A stretch of 64,000 nt of DNA from positions 595,858 to 659,857 of the forward strand of contig NZ_LT607802.1 in NCBI RefSeq assembly GCF_900090205.1, in the 5' to 3' direction. Of the stretch, positions 25,507 through 37,000 are shown piece by piece. Source of the DNA: Vogesella sp. LIG4. GTDB taxonomy: Bacteria > Pseudomonadota > Gammaproteobacteria > Burkholderiales > Chromobacteriaceae. Position 1 is the stretch's first letter; the number at the start of each line of letters is the position of its first letter. The notes under the pieces were generated by a model, which saw nothing but the letters and a program-made list of their open reading frames with translations, ran no database searches and was not told the DNA's origin. A program made the translations under genes and the position numbers.

Positions 25507-27585
25507 CTACGTATGAAAAATATCAACTTTGGTCTCTAGGCACTTACGTAGGCTGAGATCATTCGCCCCCACCTCAAACCAGCCACCTGGCTTTTGGTAA
25601 AAATCCAGACCTCGTCCGATTTTGATGACCCAACCATTGTCCAGGCGGATTTCCCGATCGTGCATGTTCGGGTTGAGTTTTACCTCAAGCTCCACGTCCA
25701 TCTCGAGCAGACTTTGCTTTAATTCTTCCAGCTTTTCTGCAATATCGGCCAACTGCGTGTTGTCATCGTATCCGGTTATGAGGTTAATTTTCTTCACCGT
25801 TCCGGCCTTTAAGACACACTCACAAAAGCGAACGAAATTCTGGATCTGGTGCTGAAGGCGAATGTACGGGTCTTCTATGACAACCGTCTTTGCTCCTCGC
25901 AGGTAGGGACCAATGATCGACTCGTAACTGTAACCGACATCACCGTACATGATTGTGAAGTGCCGCTCTACCAACTCATCTTGCACAACAACAGGGGTGA
26001 CGATAGGGGTCGTTGCTTCGATCCTGCTTGGAGCCTCAGGTACTCGTGGCTCTTGAATGCCCTCTGCCGCAACGTCACGTTCAGGTGCAAGCTTGTCGTT
26101 GAGCTGTCGCCTCAACGGTTGCTGTGTGGCGGGAGCATCCTTGGACTCAGGGCAATAGACAACAACCTCTTGCCCCTGCGCATTTAGGAATGACAGATCA
26201 ATGCGCGCAAACTCATCATCGGGTTTGCGTTTATTCATCTGCTCCTTCACACGTCGACGGCACTCGACTGCGTAGGCAACATATTCTTCGAACTCTTCAT
26301 CGGTCGGAGAACCTGTGGGGTGAAGAATCTTTAGGAAGGCACAGACGGTCTTCTTAATACCTTTTTCATCACGGCCCTCAACGCTCTTGCCAAGTCGGAT
26401 GCGTTTGCTGACTTCTTCGTACCGATTGGTGTGCTTGAACTGGTAGTGGAATGCTTCCGCCAGGTAGTCAGTGATGAACCCGTAGCTACTGGTTAGAAAT
26501 TCACTGCTGTTTTTTGGCATTTCCCAGCCAGGTATGTAGGCTGCGAATCGATCCATGATCGCTAGGTCAAATTCAGCGGGCAATGGCTGGAAAAGATCAT
26601 GCTCAACCGAGTTGACTACTTGGCTGATGGATAGATCGAAGTTGCCAACAAAGCTCAGACTGGCATCAGCGATAACCTCTGCGCCACGTGAGAAGCGACC
26701 ATTTGCCATGAAATCCTTCATGATCTGAATGGTGTCCGGATCTTTAACTTTGATGCCACCTATCTCATCGAAAGCCACGGTATCCCAAAATCCAACCAGG
26801 CCAACCTTACGCCGTGCGTTGTTGTAGAACAGCGCCGATTTGGTCGCTTGCCCACCTGAAATCAACGTGGCGTAGGGCGAAAATTCACTGAAGAAATACG
26901 ACTTCCCGGTGCCTCGTGGCCCAAGCTCAATGTAGTTGTAATTGGGTTCTACGAGGGCGGCCAGGCGCGCAATAAAGTGCATCTGTACCCGCTTCGACAG
27001 CTTTGTTGGCTCCAAGCCAACGGTGCGCAGAATGGCCGCGACCCACTCGTCGCGAGTGAATTGAGTGCGACCTTCGCAGTAGCGGTCAAAATCAAAGCGG
27101 CTGATCTGGATGGGGCGCAGGTCTTCAATGTAAAACGCGTAGTCGTCTTCTTCGATCGCGTTATGTGCCAACGTCACTTCAGCCCAGATTCCGCCCTCCA
27201 ATAGGCGGTCATTGTCTCGGTAGAACTTCTCGCCAATAGCGATGCGCTGTGAATTGAAGTTCTCCAACGATGCCCAGTGGCGTTTTTCCTTCTCGACATA
27301 CCTAACATGGACCTTGTCAATAAAGCGGTGCTTGCCTTTGGTTGCCACCTTTGACTGCGCGGCATTGGCCTCGTCAGGCTTTACATAGTTGTCTTGCAGG
27401 CTGGCGAGCACCGCCTCCATTCCTGAATCCATCTCGGCCTGATCATCACTCGCACAAAAGCGCGCAAGCAAAAACTCCAGCACGAAAGTCGGGACGTTGG
27501 TTCCCTTCTTAATCCGATGGAGTAAATCCTTGCGCAGCACCTTGCCATCAAAGGTGGCTGTCAGCTTTTGGTCGAGTTCATTCAT
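25507..27585 (-). CDS. brxL: BREX Lon-like AAA+ protein BrxL
   Basis: 692 residues, last gene of the BREX operon. The N-terminal part is helical; the AAA+ core has ELGPRGTGKSYFFSE as Walker A near residue 220 and FDEIGGI as Walker B, followed by DASLSFVGNFD. The C-terminal Lon-like region follows a linker. In type I BREX systems BrxL assembles as ring-shaped oligomers on DNA and is needed for phage exclusion but not for methylation. It follows pglZ by five bases. Length and motifs fit full-length family members, so no truncation is seen. Confidence 0.92.
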   Translation of the reverse strand: MNELDQKLTATFDGKVLRKDLLHRIKKGTNVPTFVLEFLLARFCASDDQAEMDSGMEAVLASLQDNYVKPDEANAAQSKVATKGKHRFIDKVHVRYVEKEKRHWASLENFNSQRIAIGEKFYRDNDRLLEGGIWAEVTLAHNAIEEDDYAFYIEDLRPIQISRFDFDRYCEGRTQFTRDEWVAAILRTVGLEPTKLSKRVQMHFIARLAALVEPNYNYIELGPRGTGKSYFFSEFSPYATLISGGQATKSALFYNNARRKVGLVGFWDTVAFDEIGGIKVKDPDTIQIMKDFMANGRFSRGAEVIADASLSFVGNFDLSISQVVNSVEHDLFQPLPAEFDLAIMDRFAAYIPGWEMPKNSSEFLTSSYGFITDYLAEAFHYQFKHTNRYEEVSKRIRLGKSVEGRDEKGIKKTVCAFLKILHPTGSPTDEEFEEYVAYAVECRRRVKEQMNKRKPDDEFARIDLSFLNAQGQEVVVYCPESKDAPATQQPLRRQLNDKLAPERDVAAEGIQEPRVPEAPSRIEATTPIVTPVVVQDELVERHFTIMYGDVGYSYESIIGPYLRGAKTVVIEDPYIRLQHQIQNFVRFCECVLKAGTVKKINLITGYDDNTQLADIAEKLEELKQSLLEMDVELEVKLNPNMHDREIRLDNGWVIKIGRGLDFYQKPGGWFEVGANDLSLRKCLETKVDIFHT

Positions 27586-27590
27586 AGTTT

Positions 27591-30113
27591 TTACACCGCA
27601 TAATCGGTTACCAGGTCAAGTTGGCAGTACACCGTATAAGTCGTTGGATGCAAAGCCTTTATCTTGAATTTCCCCTCGAAATCCATTTGCATCTTGATCG
27701 TGACTTGAACCTTGTCACCTGGCTTCAAAGACAAAGTCCCCGTTGCCGGATTCACCACTCCTCCGGCCTTCGCTTCGCCCACAACTTCGCCCTTGCTGTC
27801 GTGTGCCTCCAGCAAAATCTCGAACTCGTTTTCAGTTGAGAACATGTCTGCCGTCTCAACCGCAAGGTCAATCACCGGCATACGTGTGGTGATGGCCTTG
27901 GCACCGTTCTTGTAGATCATCGCCACAGATGCTTTATGCAATGTCGGTTGATTGGAAGCTTTCAACTGCATCGTTATCACCGGCACTACGCATTCCTGCA
28001 AAGAAATGCCGCCGTGGTAATAGAGCAAGCCACTGCGATAGGCCGCCAGCGACTGGGGCGCAGCGAACTTGGCAAAGTCACCGCGAATGCCCATCTTCTC
28101 TGCTGAAACGACCAGGTGATTGCCGTCGCCAGCACCATCGCCCAGCGCGCATCGGTCATGAATGCCAATCCAGTTGCCAGCGGGTTTGCTGCAGACATCG
28201 CCCGCACCCGCGTGGGTGTTCATGAAAAAGCCGTGATCGGTCGCGATCACCACCTCGTGAAAGCCACGCTCTTTCAGCTTCTGGATTGCGACGCGAATGC
28301 GTTTGAGTGCATTGGTAATCTCTGCGGGGGCGGTGTCGGGATGGTTCTCAAAGTGGCTATCAATTTCCACCGCACGCAGCACCAACAAATCGGTTTCAGG
28401 CGAGAAATCGAAACGCCCGCGAACGAAGTCTTCCAGACGCCCCTCTTCAAAGCGTTGGCCGTACTTCTTCCGAAACACATCCATGCGCTGCGCAACCGTA
28501 TCCACCACCTGCTCACCCAGCATTGGCACCAGGCTCTGTGCGTCATTCTTGATGCGAAGCTGCTGGCCAGCCCCGGGCAACAAGCTGGCCATGCCTACTG
28601 GAGTGATGCTTGGTAGCTGCGCCATGGCAGCTTGCACTTCAACCTGTCCGTCTTCCGTCAGCTGCCGTTCTAGCGCCACGCCCAATTCATAGCGAAGCGC
28701 ATCGATCATGAAGTACGCAACCTTGTGGCCGTTCTTTTGCAGCTTGGGCGCGACGATGCGGTCGAACACATCAGCATTCGATAGCTGGCCAGCCAGCGGC
28801 CATCCGCTTTGTTCCACATGGCGAGTAAAGATCAACTGCACCTTCTCGACCAGCTTGCCGTACTGCTTACGCACCTGCTGCTTGACCGGCGTCATGACAC
28901 CTTGCGCGTCTTGCCAGTCGTAATCGCTAACGGCCTGTTCGAACTCGCGATGCAAGCGATCAGCTTCACGCAGGCTGCTCACGTAAAAGGCCAGCAGCAC
29001 ATCAAGATTGCGTGCGTTGTCTGAGAGTTGCCGCTCCATGTCATCGCAGGTTTGCAGCAGTTCTGTGGCCGATCGAATCAAATCCCACTGGGCGCGGCTC
29101 TCGCCTTTGCCTGTCCACACCGATTGCTGATGACGCTCTGAGATGCTCCGCACACGGTCGATGTCATCACGCAAGATGCCTTCGATCGCCCGGCTCAAAA
29201 ACGTGCGTTCCTCAAATGGGAAGGTGTCGCGATCACCCAAGTCAGACCACCCGCCAAAAAGGCTAGCCAGATTGAGATCCTTCTGAATCTCTTCGGCTCG
29301 GTCGATATAGATACTCTGCGTGCGGCGGTCATTCCGAAGGCGATCGCACAAGTCTTCAACCAAGGGCTTGGCCACTGCCTCAGCACGAGGCACATCGGCC
29401 AAACTGGTCGGCAATGCACCCGGCAGATCAAACACAAACTCGCTGAACAAGACAAAGCGCCACAGCTCATTGGCAACCGAGTCCCATGTTTTACCCCGGG
29501 TCTTCAATGACAAGCCCATGCTGTTGCGGAGCAAATCACGCGCCTCTGTCACCCAGCTATCGCTGTTTTTCAAAGCCGCTTGCTGCGCATCGCTTGGCAC
29601 AAGCAGCGCAAACAGAATGTCCCGGGCAGACTCGACTGCCAGTAACGCACGCAAGTTGGGCCAGCCCAAGCCGCCGCCAATTGCATCCACCACTGCAAAA
29701 CTAGGTGAAGCATCCTGCTCAAAGATGGCCCGTATGGCCGTTGTGTGATCTGGCTTCGCCTTTAGGCACAAGCTCTCAAAGCTGTCACCATCCCCTTCGG
29801 GGAAAATTGCCCCGGCGGCGGCAATAGACGCGAATGGATCAGATTGCCGTTCTTCATCGCTTTCTGGCGGATTGGTTGGTATATAGACCAACAAGCCATC
29901 AAGTTGCTGTTCGATCACGGCCTTAAGCCCCTGCATTGCAGCAACCCGACTCTCAATGCTGCTCTTCGATGCATCCACAACCAGCAGCTTTTCGTCAGCC
30001 AAGCTGTTGCAGACATCCTGGTAATGCCCGGCAGGGTCGTACACCACCAGACTGCCCATCTTTTGTAAACGGGGGCGGAGGATCTTGTTCTGGATAAATT
30101 CAGCAATGCTCAC
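27591..30113 (-). CDS. pglZ: BREX alkaline-phosphatase-superfamily protein PglZ
   Basis: 840 residues. The PglZ domain is in the second half: KVAYFMIDALRYELG near residue 475 holds a metal-binding Asp, and EVVIATDHGFFMN near 645 holds a second Asp-His pair. The N-terminal half carries BREX-1-specific helical sequence. PglZ is required for both phage defence and host methylation in type I BREX and is thought to act in complex with PglX and BrxB. Its ATG overlaps the pglX stop by four bases. Confidence 0.92.
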   Translation of the reverse strand: MSIAEFIQNKILRPRLQKMGSLVVYDPAGHYQDVCNSLADEKLLVVDASKSSIESRVAAMQGLKAVIEQQLDGLLVYIPTNPPESDEERQSDPFASIAAAGAIFPEGDGDSFESLCLKAKPDHTTAIRAIFEQDASPSFAVVDAIGGGLGWPNLRALLAVESARDILFALLVPSDAQQAALKNSDSWVTEARDLLRNSMGLSLKTRGKTWDSVANELWRFVLFSEFVFDLPGALPTSLADVPRAEAVAKPLVEDLCDRLRNDRRTQSIYIDRAEEIQKDLNLASLFGGWSDLGDRDTFPFEERTFLSRAIEGILRDDIDRVRSISERHQQSVWTGKGESRAQWDLIRSATELLQTCDDMERQLSDNARNLDVLLAFYVSSLREADRLHREFEQAVSDYDWQDAQGVMTPVKQQVRKQYGKLVEKVQLIFTRHVEQSGWPLAGQLSNADVFDRIVAPKLQKNGHKVAYFMIDALRYELGVALERQLTEDGQVEVQAAMAQLPSITPVGMASLLPGAGQQLRIKNDAQSLVPMLGEQVVDTVAQRMDVFRKKYGQRFEEGRLEDFVRGRFDFSPETDLLVLRAVEIDSHFENHPDTAPAEITNALKRIRVAIQKLKERGFHEVVIATDHGFFMNTHAGAGDVCSKPAGNWIGIHDRCALGDGAGDGNHLVVSAEKMGIRGDFAKFAAPQSLAAYRSGLLYYHGGISLQECVVPVITMQLKASNQPTLHKASVAMIYKNGAKAITTRMPVIDLAVETADMFSTENEFEILLEAHDSKGEVVGEAKAGGVVNPATGTLSLKPGDKVQVTIKMQMDFEGKFKIKALHPTTYTVYCQLDLVTDYAV

Positions 30114-33100
30114 TCGTTTGCTCCTGCTTTCTTTTTCCCGCGCGTTTTCTTAGGTGCCGCCTCCGGCTCCACGTACAGATCTTCAACCCCATGCGCGATG
30201 GCCAGGGATTTATCGGTCTTGCATTTCTCCCGCACGCGCTCTGGCCAGTAGGTCATGGCCAGGTGCGCCCAGTCATAGTCGCCTTTTTCCAGTTTGGCCC
30301 AGGTATCTTTCAATACCTTTTGCCAGGGCTTGTGGCGGAATAGCGGCCACAGGGGTGCGGCGCTGATTTGCACCCCGTCGTCGTGGTTGGGCTGGTAGGT
30401 TGGTGCGATCTTGAGCAAGGTATCGCGCAGGTCAGTCAGCTCTTGTTCGAAGGTTTGCAACGTTTCGTACTGTTTTTCCTCATCTCGAGAGCGACCGCTG
30501 CCTTTAGCACGCAACTCCGCGCACTCACGGCTGACTTGCGTCAGTTTCCCGTTGGGGCCGTCGAGGAAATCATTGACTGCTGTAAACAGCGTCTGATTAT
30601 TCAATGATGGGTAATAGACCCAGAGTGTGTAGCTACCGGAGCCAGTGGATAGCGGCCAGTAGATAGGCGCTTTGCGGCGGCTCTTTGAATAGCCCTGCAG
30701 ATGGAAGGCAAAAAAATCCTTCTGCAACCAACGACGTACATCGCCCGACAAAGTCACACCAACTCGATCCAATACCGACTCAAGCAGACGCGGCAAATCA
30801 TGCGAATGGCCAAGATCGTCTACTAGTATGCCGGTATTTTCGTGGAATGGTGAGGCACCATCAGGCAACATGCCTTGACTTTTAGCTGGCAAGGGATCAA
30901 ACGGGGCAGGCTCAGATTGAAGCTCCCTCTCCCCAGTGCAAAAGCGCCAATCGAATCGCCCGAAAGACACCCCGACTGCCCACGACAAGCGAGAACTATC
31001 ATCATCAAGGTCCGCAACGCTTTCTTCTGGGTCATCCTCATCCTCATCTGGGTCATCCGCACCGATTTCGCCAGTGACTCGAACCAATGCCTCATTGTGA
31101 TCTCGCTGCAGTACTTTGAATTCAGATGGAGTCAAACCAAATAAACTAGCTATTCGCTGATCAAGCTCTGCGCCAATAAGCGTTTCCCGATTGATTGGCT
31201 GCAGTACTTCGGTTGTGCCACCGAGCGACGGCATGACAAACAAAATTTCCGTCTCATCACGCTTAAACCGCTCCGCCATTTTTTCTCGCACTGAAGCAAT
31301 GACGCTATCGGCATTTACAATGTCACTAGCCCCAGGCTTGACATAGGGAATTGCGGAAACCATGGAATTTTGGAATTTTGGCTGCCAAAACGCCTCTCCT
31401 CGAAATCGAGCGACTGCCGTTGCAAAGTTGGATGACAAAAGCGCGGCCAACCAAGTTTCTTCTCCCTGCTTTGGATAGACCTGGCTTCTGCCTGCTGTCG
31501 GAATAACTCCTGACGGGACTAGGTACGGAACAAGTCGACTTGACCGCAACATGTAGCTAAAGGCAGGAAGAAAATAGAACGCTTCGGAACGAACATACTT
31601 AGACGGTGAGTCTCCCTTGCCCACGTGGAAAGCCTTTATTTCGCTTCCATCATTTAGCCAGTTCACACACATGTGAATTGACGAAAGCATTGGAGAAGCC
31701 GCTTCAGTCTTTGAATACCATGCCCACTTCGTAGGAATGCAAAGCGTCAAACACTGCTGACGTACCTCATCCAGTTCGCTCGACTTATCTGGAACGACGA
31801 TATCCTTTGACTTTACTTCCCACCATAGTCGTAAAAAACGAAAATCGTCCCCTGTTTGTAGGCCAACTCTTATTGAGCTCGCCAGTGGATCGACTGTTGG
31901 ATGAGCGGCAATTTTCCTGGCTATCGAATCATCAATCCAATAGACATATGGTGCATCATTGAATGCGAGGAACTGCGATGCTTGCCTTTTGAAATAATTG
32001 ACTCCTGGAATTCCTTTTTTTACAAGTTCTATTGAATCAAGCAGGCCGTCGTTTTTATTGGTTCTATTGAGCTCTCTGAAAAAGATAGCGTCATTTGTGT
32101 GGCTCCCACCTCTCTCCCAGGTAACCGCAGCGGTTTCTACCATCGCGTCAAGCACTCCCTGTCCCAGATCGGCAAAGCTTTCGAGTGAAAGTTCGTTTGC
32201 GAGCACCGATGTGCGGAACTCTGAAAAGCTCTGTAGAAAGAAACATGTTCTGCTGACAATTGCTCCGATGCGCCCGCCAGGCCTAACAATTTCGGTAGCT
32301 CTCTCAATGAAATTTGCGAGAATGTTCCCCTTAGACCTAGGCAAACTTTCTTCAAGATATGACTTGGTTGATCTTGCAGGCTCCCCAAAAGGTGGATTCA
32401 TGACTAGCACGTCAAATTTTTCACGTGATAAATCAATTAGGCGCAATCCATCCAATGCATCTTGCGCAAAGAGTCGCCCTTGGTAGGTTGCTTTAGTGGC
32501 GTGCGAAAAGTTAGAAAGTGCCTTACGCAGACGTATTTCGGCCCCTTGCCAGTTCTCTTGCTCCTGGTCGGCAAACAAGCCTGTGTCCTTACCTACATAA
32601 ACTTGACGGATAAGGGACCGCAACTCCTTTTCCACCTGAAGTAACACCCCCAACTCGGGCAAGTGTTTCAGCATTTGCAGTGTTTTCTCGAACAACTCAG
32701 CATCGTGTTGATCAAGCTGGGCAGCAAACTGCAAGCGCAGTTCGCGCTCGGCGGGTGGGGCGACTGCGGCCACCACATGGCCTTGACCAATACGCGGACG
32801 CTCTTTGGCCTTTACGTTTGTGTCGTGCCAGGCACGCTGCGCACGCAACCACAGCGCCAGCGTGGCGATCTGTGCAGCGCGCGGGTCGATATCAACGCCA
32901 TAGATGTTGTGTTCGATGACAAGTCGAGGTACATCGAGGAGGAATGCGTCGTAGTTAGAATAGGTCTGACTGAGCGGTTTAAAGCCCGACTGGGGATGCG
33001 TAGACCCATCCAAAGAACCTGGACCGTTCTGCTGCTCCCATGCCCAGGCTTCGCGGTAAATCTCCAGAAACAGATCGAAGGAGTACAGACCAAAGTGCAT

Positions 33101-34000
33101 GGAACCACAGGCCGGGTCCAGCAGCTTCAGGGTGCGCGGGTCGCGCAGTTTGACGGCTGACTGTGGTTGCTCATCGGGCTTGACCAGCAAGTATTGGCAG
33201 CGGTCGCGTAGATCCGTTTGCCCGGCAGTGGCGTTAAACCAGAGACGCCCCAGTGTGTTATCGACCAAAAACTCCACCACGTAGCGTGGCGTGAAGAACT
33301 GGTTGCGCACGGCCAGCTCGCGACTATTGCGTGGAGCCTGGCTGGCATCACGCATGGCTTTGCGCTCTTCTTTGGAATTGAAATATTGGTAGATCCAACC
33401 GATGGTTTCGTCCGCAGCCCAAAGCGGTTCAATCTCAAAGTGGTTGAGCTCGTCCAGCAGCGCACGTAGGGCGGTCTCGCGTGGGAACAGCAAGCCATTG
33501 GCGGCATAGCGATCAAACAGAGCGGACAGCTCTTGTGCCAGCTCATCAAACACGCTGAACAGATACACCTGGTACGCCTGGCCGGTTTCACCCAGGGCAG
33601 TACCAGCGATCTTGCTGTACAGCTGGTAGCCACGCGATTGATAGCCTTTGCTGACCGACTCGATCAGTTGTCCACGTGCTTCCATCATCAACAGTGCAGC
33701 CAAACGATTGAGCACGGTAAAAGCTTGCTCGCGCACCATACGGTCGAGCACCGCGATGCGATGATCGGTGTCGTCGGCATCTGCGCCTAGATAGTGCGCC
33801 AGGGTTTGGCGCAGCACTTCAGCCGTGTGGCGTTGCCGATCATCCAGATGAGTGAGTCGGGCCATGGGCGTGACTTCACCGGTCTTGGGGTCTAGGCCAT
33901 AGGTCTGCTGAAGCTGGATGCTGAATTCATCGGACAGCAGGCCGCGACAACTGTTAACCAGCTTTTGCAGGCGGCCCCGTGTGGATTGATCGAAAGCCAT
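30110..34000 (-). CDS. pglX: BREX adenine-specific DNA methyltransferase PglX
   Basis: 1296 residues, the largest BREX protein here. S-adenosylmethionine motif LDPACGSMHFG lies near residue 298 and the catalytic NPPFGEP near 540 marks a gamma-class N6-adenine methylase. The regions after that (about 650-950) should recognise the DNA target. In BREX type I, PglX methylates a non-palindromic site on one strand to mark host DNA. The start ATG abuts the brxC stop. There is no in-frame interruption or homopolymer tract visible that would suggest phase variation. Confidence 0.93.
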   Translation of the reverse strand: MAFDQSTRGRLQKLVNSCRGLLSDEFSIQLQQTYGLDPKTGEVTPMARLTHLDDRQRHTAEVLRQTLAHYLGADADDTDHRIAVLDRMVREQAFTVLNRLAALLMMEARGQLIESVSKGYQSRGYQLYSKIAGTALGETGQAYQVYLFSVFDELAQELSALFDRYAANGLLFPRETALRALLDELNHFEIEPLWAADETIGWIYQYFNSKEERKAMRDASQAPRNSRELAVRNQFFTPRYVVEFLVDNTLGRLWFNATAGQTDLRDRCQYLLVKPDEQPQSAVKLRDPRTLKLLDPACGSMHFGLYSFDLFLEIYREAWAWEQQNGPGSLDGSTHPQSGFKPLSQTYSNYDAFLLDVPRLVIEHNIYGVDIDPRAAQIATLALWLRAQRAWHDTNVKAKERPRIGQGHVVAAVAPPAERELRLQFAAQLDQHDAELFEKTLQMLKHLPELGVLLQVEKELRSLIRQVYVGKDTGLFADQEQENWQGAEIRLRKALSNFSHATKATYQGRLFAQDALDGLRLIDLSREKFDVLVMNPPFGEPARSTKSYLEESLPRSKGNILANFIERATEIVRPGGRIGAIVSRTCFFLQSFSEFRTSVLANELSLESFADLGQGVLDAMVETAAVTWERGGSHTNDAIFFRELNRTNKNDGLLDSIELVKKGIPGVNYFKRQASQFLAFNDAPYVYWIDDSIARKIAAHPTVDPLASSIRVGLQTGDDFRFLRLWWEVKSKDIVVPDKSSELDEVRQQCLTLCIPTKWAWYSKTEAASPMLSSIHMCVNWLNDGSEIKAFHVGKGDSPSKYVRSEAFYFLPAFSYMLRSSRLVPYLVPSGVIPTAGRSQVYPKQGEETWLAALLSSNFATAVARFRGEAFWQPKFQNSMVSAIPYVKPGASDIVNADSVIASVREKMAERFKRDETEILFVMPSLGGTTEVLQPINRETLIGAELDQRIASLFGLTPSEFKVLQRDHNEALVRVTGEIGADDPDEDEDDPEESVADLDDDSSRLSWAVGVSFGRFDWRFCTGERELQSEPAPFDPLPAKSQGMLPDGASPFHENTGILVDDLGHSHDLPRLLESVLDRVGVTLSGDVRRWLQKDFFAFHLQGYSKSRRKAPIYWPLSTGSGSYTLWVYYPSLNNQTLFTAVNDFLDGPNGKLTQVSRECAELRAKGSGRSRDEEKQYETLQTFEQELTDLRDTLLKIAPTYQPNHDDGVQISAAPLWPLFRHKPWQKVLKDTWAKLEKGDYDWAHLAMTYWPERVREKCKTDKSLAIAHGVEDLYVEPEAAPKKTRGKKKAGANE

Positions 34001-37000
34001 TTATTCGTCCTGCAGTTCGAGGTTGACGGCAAAAGCGTGGGCATATTTCAGTTCGCCACGCAGTTGTTGCAGTTGCGTGATCAGCGCATCCAAGTCGTCC
34101 ATCGAGGTGATCTTGGTGCGCGCTTTGATGCTGCGCGCGACGGGCTGCTTGATCTCGGGTGTCTCACCGGGCGGCACTTCAGCCTGAGCGCGTTCCAGCT
34201 CTTCCTTGATGCGCTGCTGCCCCAAGCGCTCAATGCGGTGTTTGAGCGATTGCACCTGCGACTGCAGCTCGTAGTCTTTGTTGAGCATGGTGGTGAGGCC
34301 CGCCAGGTCGGGGGCCACCTCCACAATCAGGCGCTCAAGGTTGCCCAGTAGCTCGGTCTGCTCTTGCTGGGTGAGCTTGATCCATTCCGGCACGCGCTTG
34401 AGGTCAACCTCGGCCTCTTTGATGCGTGTTTTGAGCAGGTCTTGCATCGCAATCACCGTATCGCGAATGCGGGCGCGAATGGTGGTGAGGCTGGTGCTGA
34501 AGTCGGCCGCAAAGCGATAGAAGTCGGCCTGCTGCAGGCGTTCCTCGATAAGGCTAAGCGCCTCGGCCAACTCGTCTTTCAGCGTGGCCAGCAAGGCCAC
34601 GTTCGGCAGGTTGGCAATGGCCGTGCAGTGCTGGCGCAGATCGCGCAGCGTTTGCTCCAGGCCTTGCTCCAACTTGAGTTTGATTTCGGCAGCCCATTTG
34701 AGACTTTCGAAGAGCTCGGATTGCTCGTTGCCCAAGCGGCGCGGCGCATCGGAAGCATCAGTGAGCAACACGTCGTTAATTTCGTGCGTGAGATTTTGCA
34801 GACGGTCTACACCTGGCAGGTTCAGGCCGCGCAGCTTTTCCGTGAGCGGGCCGTATTGGTGCTGCAGTTGTGGAAAGAGCTTGGTGGTGACCTTGCTAAT
34901 GTCGTCTTCTAGCGGAACAACGGTATCGCCAGTGAGTTCGGTCAACCGAGTTGCAGCGCGTGCCAATACATCGTTGGACGGACGATCTCCACCACGCAAC
35001 GAAATACCGATGCTCTTGAAGGTGTTGTTGGTCTTGATGGCGTCGATAGCTTGCTGGCCGTTGACGGTGACTTCGCGTCCCGCCACCTTGAGCTTGATCT
35101 CACCAGCCAGCAGCATGGCCGCCACCAGGTAGCGCAGAGTGTCTGCTGACCAACCAAAGGGCGCATCGGCAAAGACGTCGGTGAGGCGTTTGCCATCTAC
35201 AGTGCCGTTGCGGTCAATGTAGTCACGGATGCTCACCATGGCCAGATGGTCGGTGCGAATGCTGTGCCGTCCACTTTGGGTTTGTACAAGGTTCAGCGGA
35301 TCGAGCACGCTGGTGATGCCCGACAAATTGCCGACCCGAAGGAATTTCTCAGCAAGTTCGGTTCCGGCGCGCACTGGGGCTTCTGCGTAGCGATCGAAAA
35401 CTTGTTCAGCGACTTCGCTCAGGTGCTTGCGTGCTGCATCCAGCAATTCGGTCGCCAGCGTATCGACCGCAACAACCTGGCCCCGGAAGATGAACGAGCC
35501 TTGCAACAGGCTGCGCTGAATCTGCGCCCGCAGTTTGGTGCAAAGGTGTTCAGCTCGGTCGGCCTGGCCGTTGCAGTATTCGCGGATTTCTTGGTCTGGA
35601 TCGCTGCGGTAGCGGTTGGCGATTTCTCGGCAGCGGTAGATGTCGGCCGTCAGTTCATCCATTTCCGGCGTGGTGCGGCCCACCAGGTAGATGTTGAACT
35701 TGGACGAGTTGTGACGCGACTCGTCAGTGAGGCGAGTACGTGCGTTGTCGATTTCTTTGGGGTCGACCAGCTCCACAATGGTTTGGATCTGGTTGCGCTC
35801 ACCCGCCAACGATGCGGGCACGTTGCCTGCCGATTGTGCCTTGAGTCCGGTAGATACGGCGTAGGAGCCGTGCAATTGTGTCGCAGGCAATGGCGCGTAG
35901 ACACTGGTTAATACTTCGTTAACGATGCGACGCAGCTCAACGCCGCGCAGTGCGACTTGGCTGCGCTCCTGCTCAATGTCGTTGAGCTTTTCGCTGAAGA
36001 AGCAAAGGTTGCCGTCTTGTTCGCCAAAGGGAACGATGGGGTCGTTAATCAGGTCTTCGACCGCCTTGGACACGGCATCCGCTTGAGAAGCCCCGGCGAT
36101 GCTGACATGCATCAGGCTGGTGACGTTTTGCCGCGTGATGGGCAGGTTTCCCAGAATTTGCAGAACAGCGACTGTCTTGGCAATGTTTTGATGCAGCTCG
36201 GAATGCGAGAAGCGGATCTTGGTGGCTTTCTCCACCGATACGTGCAACGAGGCGAAGGCGCGTTTAATGTCTTTGTCCAGTGCATCAAACAGCGTGACCG
36301 TGGTCGCCAGCCATCCAACGGCTTGCTCTGCCACAGCGGGCTTGCCTTCAGAGCCGTCAATCAGAATGTCTTGCACCACCTTGATCGCCGAGCGCAGGCC
36401 GATGCCACCCGTGGACTTCGCCAGTGCACCGAGCAAGTGCAGCAGGATGTCGAAGTGCGCAGGCAGGAACGGGTAGAGATCGACAAAGGTCTTGCGATCG
36501 AAATCGACGCCATAGACGCGCGCGTCGACAAGCTTGGTGTTCTGACGCAGCTGCTGGCCATACTGGTCAAACAACCCGCCCAATTCGGCTTCCGCTGCTG
36601 ACGACTTGCCCAACAGCCGCGTGTAGCAAATTTCCTTGATGTCGTTGGATTCAAGAGCAATTTGAATCGGAAAGCGGTCATTGAGCTTGAAGAGCTCCGG
36701 CGAGTTGAGGGCGGCCTTCGCGTCATCAGCGGTAAGCGTTTGCTGCGCCGTACCAACGATCCAGACCTTGCCGTCACCGATGTTTTTCAGGTTCTTGGCC
36801 AGACCATCGAGGTTAAGAATCAGGTTGGGCCGTGGGCCAACGTACTGACCCACTTCATCGATGATGAAGATGATGTATTCCTTGCCCGATGCCTCGCGGG
36901 CAATCTCCAGCATTTCACGCACACGGTCGTTTTCGAAAACGACGATCTCACTGGATTCGGTGGTGAACGAGGTGGGCGTCTTGAAAAGCGTTGGGTACAG